Positions 1 through 5,763 of a stretch of DNA of 6,236 nt are shown here, piece after piece; the first letter of the stretch is position 1; every line of letters starts with the position of its first letter. The stretch spans positions 1 to 6,236 of the forward strand of contig JAJYFX010000092.1 of assembly GCA_021785315.1 (NCBI GenBank), in the 5' to 3' direction. Source of the DNA: Actinomycetes bacterium (GTDB lineage Bacteria > Actinomycetota > Acidimicrobiia > Acidimicrobiales > Acidimicrobiaceae). The notes beneath the pieces were generated by a model. That model saw only the letters and a program-made list of their open reading frames with translations, had not been told where the DNA came from and made no database searches. A program made the translations under genes and the position numbers.

Positions 1-692
1 TCAACGTTGAAGACCTTTGAGACACGGCCTGGGTCTGACTCCATGAGTATGATTTTGTCGGAGAGCAGGATTGCCTCGTCAATATCGTGAGTGACGAACA
101 CAACCGTCGCGTGCAGGCGTTCAATCAGTGCCCCGATTTCCTGCTGGAGCCTTTCGCGGGTGAAGTTGTCCAAGTGGCCGAAGGGCTCGTCCATCAGAAA
201 CACCGCAGGCTGGCGGGCAAGTGCCCGCGCGACGCCAACCCTTTGCTGCATGCCTCCCGAGAGCTGATAGGGTGCGTGGTCGGCGGCATCTTCGAGTCCG
301 ACAAGCCGCAGAGCTTCAATAGCCCGGTCGGACCGTTCTTGAGATGAGAGCTCTTTCATTGATTCGAGATTGAGCTCGACATTCTCTTTTACGGACCGCC
401 ATGGGAGCAGGTTTGAATCCTGAAACACAAATGCCATGCGTTGACGTTGAGCTTTGCCAACCAACTGGTTTTCAAGAAGTACTTCGCCCTCATCCCACTC
501 AATGAGGCTGTCGATTATTCTTAGAAGAGTTGTTTTGCCGCATCCGCTCTTTCCCAGGATGCTGACGAATTCTCCCTGCTGCACCTTAAGAGAAACATTG
601 TCAAGGACAACCTTACGGTTATGACGTCTGTCGGAAAAAGCCTTGCTCACTCCTCTCACTTCCAGCAGGCATTGATCATCATTTAGAGTCAC
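1..692 (-). CDS. ABC transporter ATP-binding protein, NitT/TauT (SsuB/TauB-like) family, 3' end missing
   Basis: This is the cytoplasmic ATPase that powers an importer of the nitrate/sulfonate/taurine type, pairing with the permease encoded just upstream. I translated 230 residues from the minus strand. The Walker A motif GKSGCGKT is at residues 47-54, the Q-loop FQDSNLLPW centres on Q91, the signature LSGGMQQR is at 144-151, Walker B VFLMDE is at 164-169, and the switch histidine is H202 in VTHDIDEA. All catalytic motifs are intact. The D-loop reads GHLD (172-175) where the family usually has GALD or SALD. The frame is open to the left edge. Family members are usually about 250-270 residues, so roughly 20-40 residues are missing. 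The GTG start is the first start codon after an in-frame TAA and follows AAGGAG. The substrate could be a sulfonate, taurine, nitrate, a thiamine precursor or something else; nothing here decides it. Confidence 0.95.
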   Translation of the reverse strand, partial: MTLNDDQCLLEVRGVSKAFSDRRHNRKVVLDNVSLKVQQGEFVSILGKSGCGKTTLLRIIDSLIEWDEGEVLLENQLVGKAQRQRMAFVFQDSNLLPWRSVKENVELNLESMKELSSQERSDRAIEALRLVGLEDAADHAPYQLSGGMQQRVGVARALARQPAVFLMDEPFGHLDNFTRERLQQEIGALIERLHATVVFVTHDIDEAILLSDKIILMESDPGRVSKVFNV

Positions 693-703
693 TTCGATTT
701 TTT

Positions 704-709
704 CTCCTT
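704..709 (-). promoter_or_regulatory. Ribosome binding site of the ABC ATPase gene
   Basis: AAGGAG on the minus strand lies 11 nt before the GTG at 692. It sits in the 51-nt gap after the permease stop and overlaps the in-frame TAA just upstream. It supports the GTG start, although the spacing is a little long. Confidence 0.6.
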
Positions 710-743
710 ATAGTTGGGAAATCTGCATTTCTTTGCTAATTGA

Positions 744-1568
744 CTATCCTTGGCCGGTGGCGTGAATCCAAGGACTGCGAACCGACTGGTAGAAGCGCAA
801 GAGGCCAAAAAGTATGAACGCCAAGATTGTGGAGCTGATGATAGTTACGATCAGGTGCGAGGTCTGGAAGAACGAGCCGTAGGCGCCTGCCAGCCCTCCG
901 AGTCCGCTTGCTCCCACCTCTTGTCCAGCCAGCACCGCGCCCACAATCGCCTGAGCTGCTGATATGCGCAGGCCTGCGAAGATATACGGCGAGGCTCCTG
1001 GGAGAATTATGTATCTGATGGTTTCGTATTTGCTCAAACTCATGGACTCGGAGAGTTCCCTGTAAGCTGCCGAGAGCGATGCGACGCCTATGTAGGTATT
1101 TATCACCACAAGCCAAATGCAAAGGATGAAAGTGAATGCGACTCTCGCCAGCAGTCCCAGGCCGAACCAAATCTCCATCAGAGGCAAAAGCGCGACAAAA
1201 GGAGCTGCGATCGCCATGCTAATCAGGGGCGAAATTGCGGTTCGAAGTTTGATGGACCGTCCAAGTGCCAAGCCGGCCACAATGCCGACAATTGCTGACG
1301 CACCAAAACCCAGCACCACGATCACTGCTGTTTGCCACATGGCTGGCAGAAGTTCTCCCTTTGCCAACATCGAACCAAGGGCGCTCACAACCCGTGAGGG
1401 AGTTGAGAAATAGATCGGTTTGACGAAGTTGCCGCTCAATTGCCAGAGTGCAAGGAAGACGACAAGCGAAGCTGCACCCATTATTAGGCCCGGACCTGAT
1501 TTGGATTTGGTGAGGAAATAGATCCCCCGTGCGGATCGACGCGGCCTAGAAATATGCGCGGAAGACAT
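744..1568 (-). CDS. ABC transporter permease, NitT/TauT (SsuC/TauC-like) family
   Basis: This is an inner-membrane channel subunit of a binding-protein-dependent importer (BPD_transp_1 fold), expected to work as a dimer with the ATPase encoded downstream. From the ATG it has 274 residues, normal for the family. A basic N-terminal tail is followed by about six hydrophobic segments, near residues 28-45, 80-102, 112-131, 138-158, 202-216 and 238-258. The family motif P...LLPLMEIWFGLG is at about 123-138. The EAA loop that docks on the ATPase spans about 171-201 and ends in ILPGASPYIFAGLR. Its usually conserved glycine (LGAS in relatives) appears as serine in SLSKYE. A TTG two codons upstream (1574) is an alternative start: AAGG lies 10 nt before the ATG but only 4 nt before the TTG, so I prefer ATG. 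It is probably the first gene of the operon. Family assignment is firm; the substrate is unknown. Confidence 0.93.
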   Translation of the reverse strand: MSSAHISRPRRSARGIYFLTKSKSGPGLIMGAASLVVFLALWQLSGNFVKPIYFSTPSRVVSALGSMLAKGELLPAMWQTAVIVVLGFGASAIVGIVAGLALGRSIKLRTAISPLISMAIAAPFVALLPLMEIWFGLGLLARVAFTFILCIWLVVINTYIGVASLSAAYRELSESMSLSKYETIRYIILPGASPYIFAGLRISAAQAIVGAVLAGQEVGASGLGGLAGAYGSFFQTSHLIVTIISSTILAFILFGLLRFYQSVRSPWIHATGQG

Positions 1569-1629
1569 GTTCAAAAAACCTTGCTAATAACAGATACCAA
1601 TCGCCAGCTCTGGCTGACCTTGGCTATCC

Positions 1630-1638
1630 CCCCTGGGG
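1630..1638. promoter_or_regulatory. Possible operator: CCCC-T-GGGG palindrome at the predicted start site
   Basis: A 4-bp perfect inverted repeat with a one-base centre lies about 5-13 bp downstream of the predicted -10 hexamer, over the expected transcription start of the transporter operon. Its position suits a repressor site. The repeat is short and could be chance, and no known regulator motif was recognised. Confidence 0.2.
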
Positions 1639-1642
1639 TCTA

Positions 1643-1671
1643 AACATATAATCTTTAAAATGCTAAGTCAA
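1643..1671 (-). promoter_or_regulatory. Predicted sigma-70-type promoter of the ABC transporter operon
   Basis: On the minus strand, TTGACT (1671-1666) is separated by exactly 17 bp from TATGTT (1648-1643). Transcription would start near 1636, about 70 nt before the permease ATG. The spacer is AT-rich. An 8-bp palindrome AAGTACTT (1670-1677) overlaps the -35 edge and could be an operator half, but that is speculation. Confidence 0.5.
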
Positions 1672-2376
1672 GTACTTCAGATCTGTTTGTCCCTGTTCCC
1701 AGCCTTATGGGGGAGCCATTTTCGGTGTCTGTAGGACGTGACCCTTTGATTCACGGAATCGAAATTTGATGGAGACACGCAGATGTGTTGAAAAGGTAGA
1801 TCGGAAATTATTTCTGTTTTTAGTTCCTCAGTAAGAGGCGAAAAATCTATTGAACTGTTTTAACTTTCGCGTCGCTTACTCGTGTTGGTTGGGGTCTAAA
1901 AATCCGATTTAGCGGGCTTGGCTTAGAGGCTCGTCGTTTGTGATTCCTCATAGGCTGCGAGGCTTTGCTCCAGGTCAGAGGCTATGGCTTTGAATTTGAC
2001 AGTGAATAGATTGAGTGTAGATGCGACCCATGACCCGTCTGTCATCGGGCAGCTGTCTGTGCTAGGAACGCCAGCTCAACGGAAGCTGGAAGCCGGCATT
2101 TTCGAGTAATTGGCCAGTAGTTCCGGCGGCCGCAAATTCGGACGGGCGATGGGCATGTCTTGGGCTGTCCGGTTTTTCAACGCCCCTCGAGACCTATCCT
2201 GCTGGCGCTGTCAATACAAAGTAAGTGTGTTTGTAACGATTATTGCGGGGTCGCAAAAGTTAATTTATCCGAAACGACAACGTGTCGCAGCGTGATACGC
2301 CTCACCACCTAGAGTACGCCAATCAGTAATCACGGTGAAGTTGATTCCAGGTTATAAAAAAAATGGGTATCAAAAA

Positions 2377-2405
2377 TTCATCGCCAGAAAAGTAGTTGCT
2401 AGTTT
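2377..2405 (+). promoter_or_regulatory. Weak candidate promoter of the exported-protein gene
   Basis: TAGTTT at 2400-2405 is preceded by TGC, giving an extended -10 arrangement. A poor -35 match, TTCATC (2377-2382), lies 17 bp upstream. A start near 2412 would place the whole fold at 2419-2492 in the transcript. Another possible -10, TATAAA (2353-2358), lacks a convincing -35 partner. Confidence 0.25.
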
Positions 2406-2418
2406 GGGAAAAAAGCGG

Positions 2419-2492
2419 GAGGCAACGTTACTGCGCTAGTGCTGTTTCGCCACTGTCAGCTCCCATGTGGATACCGCACCTGACGTTGCTTT
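2419..2492 (+). promoter_or_regulatory. Candidate structured 5' leader RNA (three-way junction) of the exported-protein gene
   Basis: A closing stem of 10 bp pairs 2419-2428 with 2483-2492: seven consecutive Watson-Crick pairs, GCAACGT with ACGTTGC, extended by G-U, A-U and G-U pairs. Inside it, AGTG (2438-2441) pairs with CACT (2451-2454). A second arm pairs CAG (2457-2459) with CTG (2480-2482) and ends in TGTGG-ATA-CCGCA (2466-2478). The 3' arm stops three bases before the Shine-Dalgarno sequence, so folding could affect translation. GTCAG (2455-2459) can instead pair with CTGAC (2480-2484), which would open the base of the outer stem, so two states are conceivable. I do not recognise the family. 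CGCCACTGT (2448-2456) and GGATACC (2469-2475) recall conserved pieces of cobalamin riboswitches, but the rest of that architecture is not visible. Confidence 0.4.
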
Positions 2493-2494
2493 AA

Positions 2495-2502
2495 AAGGAA
2501 GG
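2495..2502 (+). promoter_or_regulatory. Ribosome binding site of the exported-protein gene
   Basis: The purine-rich AAGGAAGG ends 12 nt before the ATG at 2515. It supports this start, which also gives a complete signal peptide. It lies immediately after the 3' arm of the predicted leader stem. Confidence 0.6.
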
Positions 2503-2514
2503 TAAATCAACAAC

Positions 2515-3903
2515 ATGAGAAGGTTATCAATATTAAAATTGCGTCGCGGATTAACAGCGGTGCTAACCATGGCTTTGGCGTTTGGCGTCTTGTGGGCTGT
2601 ACCAGCCTATGCTGGCACCAACAGCTCAAACCTCATAGTTATCGACAATTTCACGTCGGGGAGCGGCAGCTGGTCAGCCTGCGGTAACTCGACATTTGAC
2701 TACTACCAAAATCAATCAATAATTGGTGGTGCGCGCGAACTGGAGATGCGTGATGGGGGTAGCTGTATATTCGGACCCTATCCCGCACAGATGACAATAA
2801 ACGCTGCTCAGGGAACAGCGGAGTGGTATGGGAATCATACCTACGCACCAGAGCAGGTCTTTGCTTACGGGACTGAGATTGGAACTTTTGGGCCGTCCTG
2901 GAGTCCAAGCCCAAACCAGGGCAAAGGTGTTGCCCTTAATCTCTCGCTTTCATTGAGTGATGAGATTGTTGTCAGCATGGTTGAGGTTCAGAATCCGTTC
3001 CTGTCGATTCGGCTCCGTGACGGAAATGGGAACACATTTTCCACCGGAACTTCTACGTTGGCTGCGGGGACGAACGTCTTTCCATTGTCAAGCTTTCCTG
3101 GTCTAACAGCGGCAGACGCAGCCAACATTGACGGCATCAGTTTCTCGGGAAGCAGCAATCTGACGCCGGGCGACATTGTTTCTCAATTTGCGATTAAACC
3201 GGGAGACACCACCCCTCCAGTAGCTGCGCCTACTCAAAATCCAGCTCCAAACAGCTACGGCTGGAACAACACGAACGTCACGGTTAACTGGAACTGGACC
3301 GACAGCGGATCTGGAGTCAATCTGAACGATTGCACTCAGGCCAGCACTTCTTCGGGTCAGGGTGCCGGCATCATCCTGACGGCTAGTTGTAGCGATAACG
3401 CTGGCAACGTGGGAACGGCAAGCTACAGCGTGAACGTTGACAAGACGCCACCTGTTATCACATACCTAAACAACACGGGCATTTATTCGGTGGCACAATC
3501 CGTGGCAATTTCCTGCGATGCATCTGACGCTCTCTCCGGAGTCGCCTCCGATACCTGCAAGAACGTCTCCGGACCAGCTTGGTCGTTTGGGCTCGGTACC
3601 TACACTGCGTCGGCAACTGCCATTGACAAAGCCGGGAACATTGGCTCTGGCTCGACTTATTTCACAGTTACTGTGGATTACCAGAGCTTGTGCGCACTTG
3701 TAGACGAGTTCGTGCCTAATCATGGCATAGCGAACAGTCTCTGTGTCAAGCTCGATACCGCTGCTGCCGCGGCGGCGCGAGGACAATCGAATGCGAACAA
3801 AAGCAGCCTGGTAGCGTTTGACAATGAGGTTGCTGCGCAAGCCGGAAAAGCGCTAACTTCCAATCAGGCCGCGCTTCTTACCAGATTTGCTTCTGCGTTA
3901 TAG
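2515..3903 (+). CDS. Exported protein with two Ig-like repeats and a helical C-terminal tail
   Basis: The product has 462 residues and its function is unknown. It starts with a Sec signal peptide: basic n-region with R2, R3, K8, R10 and R11, a hydrophobic core at about 13-30, and a predicted cut after AYA (31-33). Residues of about 38-229 form a beta-rich domain opening IDNFTSGSGSW that I do not recognise; it looks like a jelly-roll or carbohydrate-binding type fold. Two Ig-like repeats follow (about 230-309 and 310-387). Each begins with TPPV and carries a D(N/K)AGN(V/I)G signature and two cysteines (273/292 and 334/348) that could form disulfides. The tail (388-462) is Ala-rich, predicted helical, with C393 and C410. 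I recall similar tails on actinobacterial Ig-repeat exported proteins. No LPXTG motif or C-terminal membrane anchor is present, so it is probably released or held by non-covalent contacts. Adhesion or matrix binding is a guess. It is a single-gene unit ending at a strong terminator. Confidence 0.9.
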   Translation: MRRLSILKLRRGLTAVLTMALAFGVLWAVPAYAGTNSSNLIVIDNFTSGSGSWSACGNSTFDYYQNQSIIGGARELEMRDGGSCIFGPYPAQMTINAAQGTAEWYGNHTYAPEQVFAYGTEIGTFGPSWSPSPNQGKGVALNLSLSLSDEIVVSMVEVQNPFLSIRLRDGNGNTFSTGTSTLAAGTNVFPLSSFPGLTAADAANIDGISFSGSSNLTPGDIVSQFAIKPGDTTPPVAAPTQNPAPNSYGWNNTNVTVNWNWTDSGSGVNLNDCTQASTSSGQGAGIILTASCSDNAGNVGTASYSVNVDKTPPVITYLNNTGIYSVAQSVAISCDASDALSGVASDTCKNVSGPAWSFGLGTYTASATAIDKAGNIGSGSTYFTVTVDYQSLCALVDEFVPNHGIANSLCVKLDTAAAAAARGQSNANKSSLVAFDNEVAAQAGKALTSNQAALLTRFASAL

Positions 3904-3924
3904 TTTCTTGTGTGAATGGGATTT

Positions 3925-3948
3925 CGAAGGGGCCTTCGGGCCCCTTCG
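3925..3948 (+). terminator. Rho-independent-type terminator of the exported-protein gene
   Basis: A perfect 10-bp inverted repeat (CGAAGGGGCC with GGCCCCTTCG) encloses the very stable TTCG tetraloop, 21 bp after the TAG stop. The following run is only partly T-rich (TCATTTG), so termination may rely mainly on stem stability. As a palindrome it could also slow transcription from the right. Confidence 0.85.
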
Positions 3949-4424
3949 TCATTTGCTTGAGACGTGGCGCCCTGTCGAATAGGCCAATTTTCATCGCAGT
4001 GTGCTGACACACAGAACCCGACGGCGGAGCCTTAGACGCCGGGCGACCTAATCTGGGTTGAAACTGCTTCTGACGGTAATTTCTCCCGCTCAGGCGATGC
4101 GATGTCATGGATGTGAAGCTCAAAGTTAGCACCGCCAGATTCCCTGGGCGGTTTCAGGCTTTGATGCGATGCCTGTTGAGTTATCCTTGGACGACGCTGT
4201 GAGCATGCTTGCAGCCTAAGCCTGCCGGGTGCCCAGGCATCGATCGCCGCCTAAAACTGAGGCATTTCAGATCCGATTAGCGCTGTCGGCAACATGTCGA
4301 GCGATAGCCCGCAAATCTCGGTAGCCTGTGCCGGAAAATTAAACGATTTTAGATTTAGAAGCAGCCGTCATCGACATAAAACGATATTTTTTATTTTTCT
4401 GCACCGCCCTGCAATAATTTTACC

Positions 4425-4430
4425 TATAAT
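4425..4430 (+). promoter_or_regulatory. Candidate -10 element (TATAAT) upstream of the GGDEF gene
   Basis: This is a perfect consensus -10 hexamer inside an AT-rich block. No good -35 hexamer lies 16-18 bp upstream; the bases there are GC-rich (near 4402-4407). If used, it would give a leader of about 190 nt. An alternative nearer promoter is TTGAGT (4567-4572), 17 bp, TAAGAC (4590-4595), which matches the consensus only partly. Confidence 0.3.
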
Positions 4431-4613
4431 TTTGAGTTGCCTAAATGGTTCTTGGCGGGGTCATTTTTGTGAGCTATTTCGTGGGTGAGTTGCGATGTCG
4501 TAACAGTCCTTAGGCGGGCCGACTTCTAGGTGCGCTTAGAGCCCATATTCTAAACCGAATTTGCTATTGAGTCTTGTAGCCATACTGAGTAAGACAATTG
4601 TTTAGGTTGTGTC

Positions 4614-4620
4614 AGAGGGG
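4614..4620 (+). promoter_or_regulatory. Ribosome binding site of the GGDEF gene
   Basis: AGAGGGG ends 8 nt before the ATG at 4629. It is a good Shine-Dalgarno match at normal spacing and fixes the start. Confidence 0.65.
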
Positions 4621-4628
4621 TTCTGTAG

Positions 4629-5627
4629 ATGGGTGATGTGCATGACAACTCAAACATCGGACTGCATACTTCCTCAAGCCTGCGCGGGCCAATTCTTCCT
4701 TTTTCGGATTTTTCCACCGCGTCGAAGGCTGTAGTCAGCTTCTTACATCAGCTGACGGAATTTGAACTCTGTGCTGTTACCAGAATTGATGAGAATGAGT
4801 TTCTTTTTCTAAGCGTTAATGAGTCAGCATATAAAATCAAGCCGGGCGACAGCCTCCCGTTGGACGGAACTCTTTGCGGTAGGGTCCTAGAGGGTAAGTG
4901 CCCCAGATTCGTAGGCAGCACCTCGAACGGTATTGAGGCTAACGCATTGTCGCAAATCGGGTTGGATCTCGGCGTCAAGGCTCACATCGGAATTCCGTTG
5001 GTGTTGGCTGATAAGAGTGTTTTTGGGACGATTTGTGCCATCAATCCCGACCCCGTGCCCGACCTGACCGAGCTACAAGTTGGCGCTATCGAGCTTGCGG
5101 CGCGCATGTTGTCCACGATTCTTTCGCTCGAGCTTCAGTCTTTGGATCAAAGACGTAGTTATGAGCGCGCCAAGATGGAGTCTGAAAGCGATGAGCTCAC
5201 TAGCCTGTTGAATCGTCGGGGGTGGGACAGAGCGCTTCGCGAAGAGGACATTTTATGCTCGCAGTATGGCTTTTCAGCCTCCGTGATGGTGATTGACCTG
5301 GATAACCTCAAGATCGTGAATGATACCCAAGGTCACAAAGCTGGCGATGATCTCATACGCAAAGCGGCAGAGATAATCGAACAGACTTGCAGAGCTGACG
5401 ACGTCGTTGCCAGAACTGGCGGAGACGAATTTGCCGTTCTGACAAAAGGTATCAGCCAGGAGGGACTCAGGGCCTTTGCCCGCAGAATCCGCATTGCATT
5501 GATGGTCGCAGGCGTCTCAGCTTCCGTAGGAACCGGAACCAGGAGCGTAGCAAAGTCTCTGGCTGATGCCTGGACGGAAGCGGACGAGGCGATGTATGTG
5601 TCGAAACGGTCGAAATTTCCCTATTAG
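4629..5627 (+). CDS. Soluble GAF-GGDEF protein, predicted diguanylate cyclase
   Basis: The 332-residue protein is predicted to make cyclic di-GMP from two GTP in the cytoplasm, under control of a sensory GAF domain. No signal peptide or membrane segment is seen. The GAF domain spans about 28-165, with the typical core LDGTLCGRVLEG (78-89) and IGIPLVLADKSVFGTICAIN (120-139). A charged helical linker (about 166-188) leads to the GGDEF domain, starting at DELTSLLNRRGWD (188-200). The metal and substrate region DLDNLK..ND..GH..GD is intact (D223, N231, D232, H236, G239-D240). The active-site GGDEF is at 264-268. The inhibitory I-site RxxD is R255-A-D-D258, five residues before GGDEF, so product feedback is likely. 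The domain ends at A.EADEAMY (317-323), with a very short tail and no EAL domain. The GAF ligand is unknown. It stands alone, 136 nt or less before glmU on the same strand. Confidence 0.95.
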   Translation: MGDVHDNSNIGLHTSSSLRGPILPFSDFSTASKAVVSFLHQLTEFELCAVTRIDENEFLFLSVNESAYKIKPGDSLPLDGTLCGRVLEGKCPRFVGSTSNGIEANALSQIGLDLGVKAHIGIPLVLADKSVFGTICAINPDPVPDLTELQVGAIELAARMLSTILSLELQSLDQRRSYERAKMESESDELTSLLNRRGWDRALREEDILCSQYGFSASVMVIDLDNLKIVNDTQGHKAGDDLIRKAAEIIEQTCRADDVVARTGGDEFAVLTKGISQEGLRAFARRIRIALMVAGVSASVGTGTRSVAKSLADAWTEADEAMYVSKRSKFPY

Positions 5628-5751
5628 CGGGGGCCTAGGTATATAAGTGCCGTAGCGGCCAATCGGAGATGGCAAGACAAGCCCGAATTTCAAGAACTAT
5701 GATCACGTTCAAGAAGTCATTTCGATGAAAGTGAAAGACGCCATAGATTTT

Positions 5752-5757
5752 GAGGTG
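5752..5757 (+). promoter_or_regulatory. Ribosome binding site supporting the GTG start of glmU
   Basis: GAGGTG is a full match to the anti-Shine-Dalgarno core and lies 6 nt before the GTG at 5764. The competing in-frame ATG at 5725 has only AAGAAG (5711-5716) 8 nt upstream. This favours the GTG start. Confidence 0.5.
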
Positions 5758-5763
5758 GGCCCA

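Larger units (their letters stand above)
1575..2514. other. Divergent intergenic region of about 940 bp with no convincing gene
   Basis: This gap separates the permease and the exported-protein gene, which point away from each other. The left end holds the transporter promoter and the right end holds the structured leader of the exported protein. Between about 1680 and 2330 I found only short reading frames. One on the plus strand runs 1984-2109 (41 aa) and is continued in the same frame by 2110-2295 after a single TAA. One on the minus strand runs 2045-1923 (40 aa, MTDGSWVAS...). None has a clear ribosome binding site or a recognisable domain. The region could be a decayed gene, a small RNA locus or regulatory DNA. 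No transposon ends or tRNA were seen. Confidence 0.6.
3949..4628. other. Intergenic region of about 680 bp with scattered hairpins and an AT-rich block
   Basis: No convincing gene was found. Three modest inverted repeats occur: GTGTG-CTGA-CACAC (3999-4012), CGGCG with CGCCG around a 10-nt loop (4022-4041), and ACCGCC with GGCGGT around a 10-nt loop (4131-4152). A strongly AT-rich stretch at about 4376-4436 contains a consensus TATAAT (4425-4430). The open frames here (for example 4294-4488) lack a ribosome binding site and have low-complexity, unlikely products. The right end carries the expression signals of the GGDEF gene. Confidence 0.55.

Noticed and set aside
736..1413. Open frames overlapping the permease gene (736-1170 minus, 750-962 plus, 1117-1413 plus).
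   Set aside because: They are shadows of a strongly supported membrane-protein gene and have no domain or ribosome binding site.
1635..1900. The 10-mer GGGGTCTAAA occurs at 1635-1644 and 1891-1900.
   Set aside because: About 18 chance 10-mer repeats are expected in a sequence this long, so this pair means nothing without more copies.
2412..2514. Assignment of the leader as a c-di-GMP (GEMM), ydaO-type or cobalamin riboswitch.
   Set aside because: The GEMM core (GCAAAGCC type) and the ydaO core are absent, and only two short pieces resemble cobalamin riboswitches with wrong spacing. The family is left open.
3878..4132. Minus-strand frame of 84 residues.
   Set aside because: It runs through the terminator hairpin and the end of the exported-protein gene and resembles no known protein.
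4294..4488. Plus-strand frame of 64 residues upstream of the GGDEF gene.
   Set aside because: It has no ribosome binding site, lies across the AT-rich promoter-like block and has no recognisable domain.
5628..5763. Possible terminator between the GGDEF gene and glmU (GCCG-TAG-CGGC at 5649-5659).
   Set aside because: The stem has only 4 bp, there is no T-run after it, and it is too weak to call.
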